The notes under the pieces are model-generated. The model had not been told where the DNA came from and ran no database searches. It saw nothing but the letters and a program-made list of their open reading frames with translations. Position numbers and translations under genes: made by a program. Positions 7,251 to 14,495 of a stretch of 15,307 nt of DNA are shown here, piece by piece (positions within the stretch are counted from its first letter, which is position 1; the number at the start of each line of letters is the position of its first letter). Source of the DNA: Alistipes sp. (GTDB taxonomy: Bacteria > Bacteroidota > Bacteroidia > Bacteroidales > Rikenellaceae); NCBI GenBank assembly GCA_017391185.1, contig JAFOZN010000238.1, positions 1-15,307 on the forward strand, in the 5' to 3' direction.

Positions 7251-7276
7251 CCAAAATGGGTTGCCCTCGATTTTGG
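7251..7276 (-). other. Hairpin in the tRNA-Lys 5' leader
   Basis: The arms CCAAAAT (7251-7257) and ATTTTGG (7270-7276) enclose GGG (7258-7260) and CCC (7264-7266) with a TTG loop, so up to ten base pairs form with a three-base bulge. It lies between the -7 box and the tRNA, at or near the expected 5' end of the primary transcript (about 7278). There is no T run, so it is not a terminator. Confidence 0.5.
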
Positions 7277-7281
7277 TGGTG

Positions 7282-7313
7282 CAAATGTATATATAATTTT
7301 TTTATTTAGCAAA
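7282..7313 (-). promoter_or_regulatory. tRNA-Lys promoter (TTTG-N20-TACATTTG)
   Basis: On the minus strand, TTTG at 7313-7310 and TACATTTG at 7289-7282 are 20 bases apart, a full Bacteroidota promoter. It leaves a leader of roughly 35 bases before the tRNA 5' end at 7242. Confidence 0.72.
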
Positions 7314-7372
7314 TTTTACACCCTATCCTCGACCTTTTTAGGTGAAAAAGATATAAAAATTCATACCCTCGA

Positions 7373-7870
7373 CTATTTCTCCATAATTTGAGAAATCTCC
7401 CCCACCTCGGCACCGACAAATGAGATTAGATCCTGCGGCGCAATGCGGATCTGCAAACCGCGCACTCCTGCGCTGATATATATTGCATCGTGCTCCATGC
7501 AACTATGGTGGATATATGTCGGGAAGCGTTTTTTCATACCGATGGGCGAACATCCGCCACGAATATATCCCGTCACTCCCAACAACTCCTTCATAGGTAT
7601 CATCTCCACCCATTTATTTCCAGAAGCCTTCGCTGCCAACTTCAGATCAACCTCATGGTTACCTGGCACCACACATACAACGTATCCCGACTTATCTCCC
7701 ACAAGCACCAATGTCTTGAACACCGTCTCAATATCTTCACCAAGTTGCTCGGCAACGTGTCCCGCCGCCAAATCATTCTCATCGACCTGATATGGTATCA
7801 GCTCATATTTTATCTTAGCCCTATCCAACAATCGGGCAGCATTTGTCTTTTCGATTTTCTGCTTTGCCAT
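7373..7870 (-). CDS. ybaK: Cys-tRNA(Pro) deacylase, YbaK/EbsC family
   Basis: A 165-residue YbaK-family protein. YbaK enzymes hydrolyse Cys-tRNA(Pro) made by mischarging of prolyl-tRNA synthetase and act in trans in the cytoplasm. Family marks are KTNAARLLD (8-16), the conserved lysine in VFKTLV (K52), VVPGNHEVDLK (67-77) and GYIRGGCSPIGMKK (101-114). The length is normal. The ATG at 7870 gives the standard MxKxKxxKTNA start. The -7 box TATATTTG ends only four bases before this ATG, so the mRNA probably has almost no leader. It is divergent from the lipoprotein gene at 7930, with only 59 bases between the start codons. No strong terminator follows the stop; the region 7243-7372 otherwise holds only the tRNA-Lys promoter and leader. 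Confidence 0.93.
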   Translation of the reverse strand: MAKQKIEKTNAARLLDRAKIKYELIPYQVDENDLAAGHVAEQLGEDIETVFKTLVLVGDKSGYVVCVVPGNHEVDLKLAAKASGNKWVEMIPMKELLGVTGYIRGGCSPIGMKKRFPTYIHHSCMEHDAIYISAGVRGLQIRIAPQDLISFVGAEVGEISQIMEK

Positions 7871-7874
7871 AGTG

Positions 7875-7882
7875 CAAATATA
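7875..7882 (-). promoter_or_regulatory. -7 box of ybaK (TATATTTG), near-leaderless
   Basis: TATATTTG on the minus strand is a full -7 match that ends four bases before the ybaK ATG at 7870. No TTTG is seen at the usual -33 distance. The transcript should start at or within a base or two of the start codon. Confidence 0.5.
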
Positions 7883-7889
7883 CTCAAAA

Positions 7890-7921
7890 TTTGTGTTTTC
7901 CTAAGAAAAGAGCTACCTTTG
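7890..7921 (+). promoter_or_regulatory. Promoter of the lipoprotein pair (TTTG-N20-TACCTTTG), near-leaderless
   Basis: TTTG (7890-7893) and TACCTTTG (7914-7921) are 20 bases apart. The -7 box ends eight bases before the ATG at 7930, so the expected leader is about five bases or less. An in-frame ATG at 7891 overlaps the -33 box and cannot be on this transcript. Confidence 0.7.
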
Positions 7922-7929
7922 CTTTTACG

Positions 7930-8325
7930 ATGAGGAATTTATTTCAAATATCTACCATTTTAAGCCTAATGTTGCTTCTTGCGGGATGCAACGATGCTCG
8001 CACGCCCCAAAAATCAGCCAAAAATTTCTTTAAGGCGATAGATGAGTGTGATTACCAGCGTGCTGTAGAGTTCTCTACCCTAAGTGCAGAGGAAGATTTG
8101 GAGCTTTGCTATGCCATCATGCAAAAGCAACAAGCATCTATCACAGAAAAAGGTGGCATCGAGAGTGTAAAAATCATCAACGAGAACTACTCAGAAGAGA
8201 CTCCCAACGAGGCTGCGATCGTAGTTTTAATCAGCTACAAAGATGGCTCTACACAAGAGGAGTGTTGCAAGATGGTTCTTAAGGATAATAAATGGCTTTT
8301 AGATGTCAATCTTAACTCGAAATAA
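7930..8325 (+). CDS. Small lipoprotein, DUF4878/NTF2-like
   Basis: A 131-residue predicted lipoprotein. The signal peptide MRNLFQISTILSLMLLLAGC ends in a lipobox (LLAGC) with the lipidated cysteine at residue 20. The mature part begins with TPQKSAKNFFKAIDECDYQRAVEF, the opening pattern of DUF4878 and related NTF2-like lipoproteins (first helix with A..F..A......A). It closes with a strand-rich half ending in KMVLKDNKWLLDVNL, the usual last strands of this fold. No catalytic residues are expected; such proteins are thought to bind ligands or serve as envelope accessory proteins. The start at 7930 is chosen because the in-frame ATG at 7891 lies inside the promoter and a start at residue 14 would destroy the signal peptide. 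It overlaps the next gene by 23 bases, so the two are very likely co-transcribed and co-translated. Confidence 0.83.
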   Translation: MRNLFQISTILSLMLLLAGCNDARTPQKSAKNFFKAIDECDYQRAVEFSTLSAEEDLELCYAIMQKQQASITEKGGIESVKIINENYSEETPNEAAIVVLISYKDGSTQEECCKMVLKDNKWLLDVNLNSK

Positions 8326-8959
8326 AGTTTGTAAGTATTTATTCTTCTTCGCTTTATCTTTATTGATAGGATGTGTTAACAGCGCACCCAAACAATACCC
8401 AACGCCACAAATTCCAGCCTCCAAATTTCACTCCGCAGACCTCGCTATGAGGCTCGGACGCACCATCGAGAGCGATTTGATTGCACGTAGCGGAGAGGGG
8501 AATGATCGCTATTCACATATCGGCATTATAATCGAGAGCGATTCAGGGCTGGTGGTTATAGATATCGAGCCATCGACAGATAAATATATGGAGCAAATCA
8601 AGGCTCAAAGCCTAAAAGAGTTTTTCTCACCCTCAAAAGCTATTGCAGGGGCAGTATTTAGATACAAGGAATTAGATTCTATAGAAATCAACACGCTAAA
8701 AACCTGTGCAATAAGAGAGCTTAATTCAAGTATCACTTTCGATCATGATTATCTACTATCTGATCCCACACAGATGTACTGCACAGAGCTAATTGAGCAT
8801 ATCTACAAATCTATAAATATATCCCTAAGCGAAGGTCGCACTCAGAGACTCCCTCTTGCCAAGGAGCCCGTAATCATGCCTTCGGGTATTAGTCGAAATA
8901 AAAACTTAGAGAAGATATGGAGTTACGACTTACGCGCTTTGCGTGACTCCATTCGATAA
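8303..8959 (+). CDS. Lipoprotein papain-like hydrolase, YiiX/C92 (NlpC/P60 superfamily)
   Basis: A 218-residue lipoprotein with a signal peptide ending in the lipobox LLIGC (C24). The mature part matches the YiiX/YebB (peptidase C92) branch of permuted NlpC/P60 cysteine hydrolases. DLIARSGEG (58-66) is followed by RYSHIGIII (69-77) with the catalytic histidine H72. FDHDYLLSDPTQMYCTELI (about 146-164) holds the catalytic cysteine C160, in the usual Y-C-x-E-L setting. Relatives act on amide or ester bonds in cell-wall peptides or lipids, but the substrate here is unknown. The ATG at 8303 lies inside the upstream lipoprotein gene (23-base overlap), and no other in-frame start precedes the signal peptide, which implies translational coupling. 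Its 3' end overlaps the convergent transporter gene by 37 bases, with no terminator visible between them. Confidence 0.85.
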   Translation: MSILTRNKVCKYLFFFALSLLIGCVNSAPKQYPTPQIPASKFHSADLAMRLGRTIESDLIARSGEGNDRYSHIGIIIESDSGLVVIDIEPSTDKYMEQIKAQSLKEFFSPSKAIAGAVFRYKELDSIEINTLKTCAIRELNSSITFDHDYLLSDPTQMYCTELIEHIYKSINISLSEGRTQRLPLAKEPVIMPSGISRNKNLEKIWSYDLRALRDSIR

Positions 8960-9834
8960 ATTTGGTATGAATTAACTATGTTCTGCCAAACAATATATGC
9001 CGTAGGCGCAACAGATGCAATAGGATCCAAAAACGACTGAGACATCCACACCGCCAACACCGTATTTTTCTGCCCCAAAGATTGACCTCCAGCCGCTGCA
9101 TCACCATATCTGCGGCCAATCATCCTACCAACCTTAAACTGCAATAGACAGATTAATAATGAGATGATTGCGAGCGTTATCTCAATCCATAGATTAGCAT
9201 CAGTATCAAGCAGAAATGTCGTAGTCTTGGCTACAATCACAGCCAACGAAAGTAACCAAACATAGAACGATATCTGGCTATGATTACCAACCCACTGAGC
9301 CACCTTAGGCAGACCAAAACGGCATAATTGCCCCGCGAAAAATGGAGCGATCAACAAAGGTGATACCTTTTGCAGGATTTGCGCCATGGTACACTCTCCG
9401 TTACCATAAGCATGCAACATATATGGAGCAACAAGAGCCACCACCAGATTACACAAAAGGCTATATGCAGCCATCGTCTCTACATTTGCACCCAACATAG
9501 CACCAATAACCACAGCTGCCATCGCTACAGGAGCCAAGACGCATATCATAGCCCCTTGAGCCACCACCACATCTGCCCACGCCAAAGCATAATAGATGAG
9601 AAATGATGCTATCAACTGCAACAGAATCAGCCACAGGTGCATCATCGAAAAACGTATTTTACGGGCATCAACACGGCAAAATGTAAAAAATAGCATTGTA
9701 AAAATAAAGACAGGTGTCAACATTCCTCCAGCAACGCCATCCAACCAAGTAATCGGGCGACACAACAACGCTCCAACAACCATACCCAGTGGCATAGACA
9801 ATGATTTAAATGATAATTGAGCCCCCATACTCAT
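8923..9834 (-). CDS. BASS/SBF-family (bile acid:sodium symporter-like) transporter
   Basis: A 303-residue inner-membrane protein with about nine to ten hydrophobic segments and almost no soluble domain. It fits the BASS/SBF family of sodium-coupled organic anion transporters. Family-like features are the GANVETMAAYSLLCNLVVAL stretch with the crossover-type LVAP (about 115-137), and late in the protein GQKNTVLAVW (254-263) followed by a helix with conserved Pro residues (SFLDPIASVAP). Bacteroidales members are uncharacterised and the name bile acid symporter should not be read as the substrate. It is the third gene of a minus-strand operon, starting six bases after the amidase stop. A second ATG at 9828 would shorten it by two residues. 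The last 37 bases overlap the convergent C92 gene. Confidence 0.82.
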   Translation of the reverse strand: MSMGAQLSFKSLSMPLGMVVGALLCRPITWLDGVAGGMLTPVFIFTMLFFTFCRVDARKIRFSMMHLWLILLQLIASFLIYYALAWADVVVAQGAMICVLAPVAMAAVVIGAMLGANVETMAAYSLLCNLVVALVAPYMLHAYGNGECTMAQILQKVSPLLIAPFFAGQLCRFGLPKVAQWVGNHSQISFYVWLLSLAVIVAKTTTFLLDTDANLWIEITLAIISLLICLLQFKVGRMIGRRYGDAAAGGQSLGQKNTVLAVWMSQSFLDPIASVAPTAYIVWQNIVNSYQIYRMESRKARKS

Positions 9835-9840
9835 TAAGTA

Positions 9841-12800
9841 CTATTTATCACTTTTGCGCTCTGAAAGGAAATTAAGCACTCCGCGCATCAAAATGTGGCG
9901 TTGCTGCTCATCCATAATGGTCTCAAATGGGAATCCCATCACAAATGTACGATACTTCGTACCATTATATGCTACCGCAGCCGACTGATTGTTAGTCATA
10001 TATCGCATTGCGATATGTGCATCCTTACCATACGGAACAATAGAACCCGGCGACTCCACTCCATAGCACACGCCAGAGGGTTCTCTATTAAACGAAACGT
10101 CTTGACGCGACATCTTCATCGGCGAAGCGACCACACGAGCCACATGACGGCGAGTAGCCATATCTCCACCAAACGAGTAGTGAAGCACACTACGCGCAAA
10201 GCCTCGATCCTCACCATCAGCCTCCACACCATGCCACAAATCACTCGCCACATAACATCCTGAAGCAAATACAGCTCCACCTTGCTCGGTATAGGCTCTG
10301 ATTTTATCCTGCAACTCCTCGCTAAAGACCTCGAAATCCACATCGCACGCCCCTCTACCTATCTGACACGAACGCTGCTTGCCGAAGATGAAATCTGTAA
10401 TCGGATACTTCTCTAACTTCACTACACCCTGCTCCACCGATTTTACACTCGCTGAGCAGAACGAAAATCCTGCCTCGACCACCGATTTACCATGCAAAGC
10501 TGGATAGTCAAAACTATTACCAGCCACTACTTCGCTCTCATAATCGCTATACGATGAGCCGAGGGCATAGTTATCATTCTCAGTACGAGACTCGCGGCGG
10601 TCGAAGTTACGTTGCTCACCAATAAATGAAATATCTTCGAGATAACCCACGCCTGAATCCAAATTATTATAGAATCCTGCTATGGAATCGCCCTGGAAAC
10701 TTATAGGCGCGCTGACTCTATCAAATCCATTAACAATCAAGACTCTGCCTCGTTCATTTCGAGCTTTACATGAAGATAATATCTCGCTCGGAAAACTCTC
10801 GCCACCCTTGTTTACAGCTGTAACTTTATAACTGTAACGGTGTCCCAACTCCTGCTTCAATTTTAGGGAAGTGCCATTTACCTTCTGTCCATTATCAAAA
10901 CCGCCATCATCTTTGCGAGTATATACTATATAGTAATCAGGATCTGCCGAAGGTTCCAACTCATCCTTCACTGCTTGCCAACTCAGCACAACATCTGGAG
11001 AATTCGCATCCACAAACTCTACGCTAAAGCCCTCCACAGGCAGAGGTTGTACGGTATAGTCAACATTGTATTGGCTCGAAAGGTAACGCAAGATACCCTT
11101 ATATATAGCACGACTGACCAAAAACTTAAATCTCGGATCATTACCGTAACGCATGTCGGCAAAATTTTGGTGCGACAGAAGCTCCAAAAGCATAGTAGGC
11201 ACCGAGGGGACACGAGCTTCATAGTAGGAGCGATTCCACATACCGCGTCTATTCCAATTGGGCTCATACTTCGAGCGAATATCGCCCACGATCTGAGTCA
11301 TCACCAAATCTGTCAAATTGCGTGACAGATAGCGGTCAGCACCACCCACAAAACGACCTTTGTTATCTTTTGTGTAGTAGATACCCAGCGTACCGATAAT
11401 GTCATCATTGAGCCTTACGCCAGCATCAGAGTGAAAAGCAAAAGCCAAATCGAGTGGGATGTTCTTTCCCTTCTCCTTAGGCAGACGCTCGCTACCACCC
11501 ATCAAGGCATTAACCCAATGGGCACGGCTCATATAATCGTCCTTGTAGTCATCTTTATTCTCCTTAGGGGTATATACATCCTCCTCGAATCCAGACCATT
11601 GCAACCAATAGCGCGCGCCCTCACAAAAACGAGGATATTCGCTTACCATCGGCTCATACTCTATATCATCCTTACGCAGATGCTCCCCCACGATTCGAGC
11701 CACATTACCATAACCACCACCAATCTTCACGCCATCTGCTGAGATCTTCTTACCTTTGGTAGAACTTACGTTAGACAAAGAAACAAGCAAAGCCTCCTTC
11801 GCAGCAGAGAATTCAAAATGGCCCAAATACACCCACATTGAGCCACCCATCGACAGATTGACCGCAAAGTGGATCTCTCCGCCCTTATGATACACGGTAT
11901 ATTTGGCATCCTTGGCACTCTTATCGCCGAAACTCTCATACGACACATATACGGCATATCTACCATCTTGAGCTACCGAGCCATACCACTCAGCGACACT
12001 CTCTTTACCACTATCTACACTCTCTACAACTCTGGCAGTACCATCCTTAAACGGGTTTTGTCCCGTAAGATAATACTCTCGTTTATGAGCAAAGCCTACT
12101 CCTCCGCTCTCCCACTTAGCCTTGCCATTTTGCTCTTGATAACGTCCCGAAGCCAACGACTCATCGTTATCGATTATAAGCTCATTCTTCTGAGTATCAC
12201 GCTCTCTGGGTAATAGGACATTTGCGCCCGCATTCTCCAACATCGGCACAAGATAGGGCAAAACATAACTCTGAGTATAGAGATCCTCGACAGTCTCCCA
12301 CAGACGTGAACGCTGCCATCGCCAGATATTCTCCTTCTGCTCGAAGTATCGACCATGGCTCTGCCACAGAGCTATATGACGCCCCGAAAGTCCCTCTGTC
12401 GGGCGACTTAGCTCAGAAAGGCGAGAGACAAGCGGATGAGAAGATCTATTTGTAAAGGTCCCGTCACCACCCTTAGATGTACGGTAATACATCGGTATCA
12501 AGTCCTCGATACGGTGATTATCGGTAAAAATCTGCACCTTACGCGAAGCATACTTTTCGGGAAGTATCATACGCACAGAATCATATATAGCTTGCACATT
12601 ATCCTCTCTGAAAGGATAATACGACAAACCTATCGAAGCATAAATCTCGACTCTATCGCCATAAACTTTGGTGCGATCAACTTTAGCTGATCCACCCAAA
12701 ATTTCTCGCCCAACGATACGAGTCAGTAATTTGGAAACCTCCTCACGATCTGTAGAAGATAATACTTGGGCTGAAGCATAGCTTGAAATAAACAATGCAA

Positions 12801-12846
12801 CAAACAGAGCCGCAAAGCGGAATATTTTTTTAAACGGTTTCTTCAT
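9841..12846 (-). CDS. Secreted N-acetylmuramoyl-L-alanine amidase-like protein with inserted beta domain, FN3 domain and C-terminal domain ('xanthan lyase' type)
   Basis: A 1001-residue exported protein with signal peptide (cleavage likely after SSYASA, residue 26). Bacteroidales relatives are often labelled xanthan lyase or golvesin-domain protein. The core is a split Amidase_3 zinc amidase. RHIALWQSHGRYF (156-168, H164) corresponds to the first zinc histidine, E184 or E187 to the zinc glutamate, FAFHSDAG (469-476, H472) to the second histidine and PTMLLELLSH (550-559, E555) to the catalytic glutamate. Between them, at about 230-390, sits a beta-rich, golvesin-like insert (REYYLTG, RYAVYVSY, WVYLGHFEF). 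A fibronectin type III domain follows (about 600-695). The C-terminal 300 residues, opening RVLIVNGFDRVSAP, look like an alpha/beta domain that I cannot name. The expected reaction is cleavage between MurNAc and L-Ala of the stem peptide. The gene starts inside the end of the symporter gene (17-base overlap). Assignment of the zinc ligands is by motif order only. Confidence 0.83.
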   Translation of the reverse strand: MKKPFKKIFRFAALFVALFISSYASAQVLSSTDREEVSKLLTRIVGREILGGSAKVDRTKVYGDRVEIYASIGLSYYPFREDNVQAIYDSVRMILPEKYASRKVQIFTDNHRIEDLIPMYYRTSKGGDGTFTNRSSHPLVSRLSELSRPTEGLSGRHIALWQSHGRYFEQKENIWRWQRSRLWETVEDLYTQSYVLPYLVPMLENAGANVLLPRERDTQKNELIIDNDESLASGRYQEQNGKAKWESGGVGFAHKREYYLTGQNPFKDGTARVVESVDSGKESVAEWYGSVAQDGRYAVYVSYESFGDKSAKDAKYTVYHKGGEIHFAVNLSMGGSMWVYLGHFEFSAAKEALLVSLSNVSSTKGKKISADGVKIGGGYGNVARIVGEHLRKDDIEYEPMVSEYPRFCEGARYWLQWSGFEEDVYTPKENKDDYKDDYMSRAHWVNALMGGSERLPKEKGKNIPLDLAFAFHSDAGVRLNDDIIGTLGIYYTKDNKGRFVGGADRYLSRNLTDLVMTQIVGDIRSKYEPNWNRRGMWNRSYYEARVPSVPTMLLELLSHQNFADMRYGNDPRFKFLVSRAIYKGILRYLSSQYNVDYTVQPLPVEGFSVEFVDANSPDVVLSWQAVKDELEPSADPDYYIVYTRKDDGGFDNGQKVNGTSLKLKQELGHRYSYKVTAVNKGGESFPSEILSSCKARNERGRVLIVNGFDRVSAPISFQGDSIAGFYNNLDSGVGYLEDISFIGEQRNFDRRESRTENDNYALGSSYSDYESEVVAGNSFDYPALHGKSVVEAGFSFCSASVKSVEQGVVKLEKYPITDFIFGKQRSCQIGRGACDVDFEVFSEELQDKIRAYTEQGGAVFASGCYVASDLWHGVEADGEDRGFARSVLHYSFGGDMATRRHVARVVASPMKMSRQDVSFNREPSGVCYGVESPGSIVPYGKDAHIAMRYMTNNQSAAVAYNGTKYRTFVMGFPFETIMDEQQRHILMRGVLNFLSERKSDK

Positions 12847-14287
12847 TTGGTTTAGATATTAATTGTAGGCCAAAGATACAAAATAATGCATTATAACCCA
12901 AGAGTTCAAATCCGATATAATAGCCATAATTCTTAGCCACAAACAATTGCAAAAGATAACTCATAAGGGGTGAAATCAAAACCACCCAGCACAGAAGGTT
13001 CTCTTTGATTTTTCGCTTGGAAATCATCCCATATACAAACATTCCTAAAATAGGACCATAGGTATAACCCGCAAGCTTGAAGACCAGATTAATTGCACTT
13101 TGATCAGCAAAGTATTCAAAGAGAATTATCATCAAAGTCATAACCAAAGCCATCACAAAATGAATCCTCTTACGCAAGCGCTTGAGCGCAGACTCTTCGT
13201 ATCGTCTCTGAGCATCTAAAATATCGATTGTAAAGGATGTAGTGAGTGAGATAAGAGCCGAGCCTGCAGCTGAATATGTGCTTGATATAAGACCCACAAC
13301 AAACACAACACCAATTACTAATGGTAAACCTCCATTGACTGCAACCAACGCAAAAGCATCATCACCACGCACAGGCATAGGCAATGATTTTAAGTCTATA
13401 TACTCATACAAAAGAACTCCCAAGGCCAAGAATAGAGCAATCACTACGATTTGACACAGAGCCGTAAGCACTATATTTATCTGAGAGTCTCTCTTAGTAC
13501 GACAACTCAGATTACGTTGCATCATATCTTGATCCAAGCCAGTCATAGCCACCAAACAAAGCGCTCCGCCAGAGACCATCTTCCAAAAATAATATTTCGA
13601 TGAGGGATCGTCAAAAAACCACATCTTAGAGTATTGAGAATTGGAAACCACTTCAAACGTATCATTAAATGACAGTCCTATTTCTCTACAAATAAACCAT
13701 ATAACAACAACTACGCTCCCTACAAGGCACAGTGATTGCAACGAATCGGTGAGAATCAAAGAACTCACACCTCCGCGATATGTATAGAGATAGACTACAG
13801 ACATTGTCAGCAACAGATTCCACATGAAGTGAATGTTGAGATGATCGAATACAAGCATCTGCATGACAACGCATACTACATACAACTTTAGGGATGATCC
13901 AATGATCTTGGCAAGCAGGAAACACCACGCTCCCCAACGATGGGTGGTCACCCCAAAGCGCGAGTCGAGATACTCATACAGGGAGACTATGCGTAACCTA
14001 TAAAATAGTGGCACCAACAAAAACGCCACGATAAATTGACCTATAGTAAAACCGACAACCATCTGCATATATGAGAAGTCGTCAGAGGCCACGGAGCCTG
14101 GTACAGATATATAAGTAACACCCGACATTGCCGCACCTATCATGGCGAGAGTTGCCATATACCAACTCGTACGGCGATTACCGATAAAAAAACCTGCATT
14201 ATCGGCCCTACGCGAAGAGAATCGGCTCAACGCAAAGAGCAAAAGCAAGTACAAAGCAAGCGTTAATAATACTATATATGGTGACAT
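12830..14287 (-). CDS. Sodium:solute symporter (SSS family)
   Basis: A 485-residue polytopic inner-membrane protein with about 13 hydrophobic segments, the usual SSS size. Family marks are FFIGNRRTSWY (33-43), the first bundle helix with GAAMSGVTYISVPG (51-64), YRGGVSSLILTD (170-181), the SSS signature region TGLDQDMMQR (249-258), and STYSAAGSALISLTTSFT (336-353), whose Ser/Thr residues usually form part of the sodium site. The ATG at 14287 is chosen because it gives a first membrane helix right after MSPY. A further in-frame ATG at 14359 lies upstream of the -7 box and adds a polar, Cys-rich extension. It is the first gene of a three-gene operon and overlaps the amidase start by 17 bases, suggesting a linked substrate. 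The substrate is not readable from sequence. A sugar, an amino sugar such as MurNAc, or a wall peptide is my inference from the neighbouring amidase. Confidence 0.88.
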   Translation of the reverse strand: MSPYIVLLTLALYLLLLFALSRFSSRRADNAGFFIGNRRTSWYMATLAMIGAAMSGVTYISVPGSVASDDFSYMQMVVGFTIGQFIVAFLLVPLFYRLRIVSLYEYLDSRFGVTTHRWGAWCFLLAKIIGSSLKLYVVCVVMQMLVFDHLNIHFMWNLLLTMSVVYLYTYRGGVSSLILTDSLQSLCLVGSVVVVIWFICREIGLSFNDTFEVVSNSQYSKMWFFDDPSSKYYFWKMVSGGALCLVAMTGLDQDMMQRNLSCRTKRDSQINIVLTALCQIVVIALFLALGVLLYEYIDLKSLPMPVRGDDAFALVAVNGGLPLVIGVVFVVGLISSTYSAAGSALISLTTSFTIDILDAQRRYEESALKRLRKRIHFVMALVMTLMIILFEYFADQSAINLVFKLAGYTYGPILGMFVYGMISKRKIKENLLCWVVLISPLMSYLLQLFVAKNYGYYIGFELLGYNALFCIFGLQLISKPNEETV

Positions 14288-14347
14288 CACGAATATTTTA
14301 ACTACACAATAAAAACACGTCATACCACTATACGTATTTTTACTGCG

Positions 14348-14355
14348 CAAAGTTA
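14348..14355 (-). promoter_or_regulatory. -7 box of the symporter-amidase-transporter operon (TAACTTTG)
   Basis: TAACTTTG on the minus strand fits TAnnTTTG and lies 60 bases upstream of the symporter ATG at 14287. A TTTG exists at 14370-14367 but only 11 bases away, so no proper -33 element is seen. Confidence 0.45.
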
Positions 14356-14396
14356 ACAATTCGCCACAAAAATTATAGTATAATAAATAAAATTAA

Positions 14397-14404
14397 TATA
14401 TTTG
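14397..14404 (+). promoter_or_regulatory. -7 box of the carboxyltransferase gene (TATATTTG)
   Basis: TATATTTG is a full -7 match 91 bases upstream of the ATG at 14496. The -33 position lies in an AT-rich stretch without TTTG. It would give a leader of nearly 90 bases that contains the inverted repeat at 14418-14450. Confidence 0.42.
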
Positions 14405-14417
14405 CGTTGCGGAATAT

Positions 14418-14450
14418 TACTTCATGACACCTTACCTTGATCACGAAGTA
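14418..14450 (+). repeat. Inverted repeat in the carboxyltransferase leader
   Basis: The arms TACTTCATGA (14418-14427) and TCACGAAGTA (14441-14450) are complementary at nine of ten positions with a 13-base spacer. It sits between the candidate -7 box and the start codon. No T run follows, so it is not an intrinsic terminator; it could be an operator or a leader stem. Confidence 0.45.
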
Positions 14451-14495
14451 TAGATCCCGACAAAAAGTATTTTATTATATTAATATATATAGCTT

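Noticed and set aside
7321..7372. Possible ybaK terminator, with CTTTTT/AAAAAG pairing and repeated CCTCGAC words
   Set aside because: The pairing is only A/T-rich with no following T run on the minus strand, and the repeated words are too short to call a repeat family.
7490..7933. 147-residue plus-strand frame opposite ybaK
   Set aside because: It covers a well-recognised YbaK gene and runs into the divergent promoter and the start of the real lipoprotein gene.
14405..14495. Riboswitch in the roughly 90-base leader of the carboxyltransferase gene
   Set aside because: Only one imperfect stem is visible; no conserved core of a known riboswitch class and no terminator or start-masking hairpin is seen.
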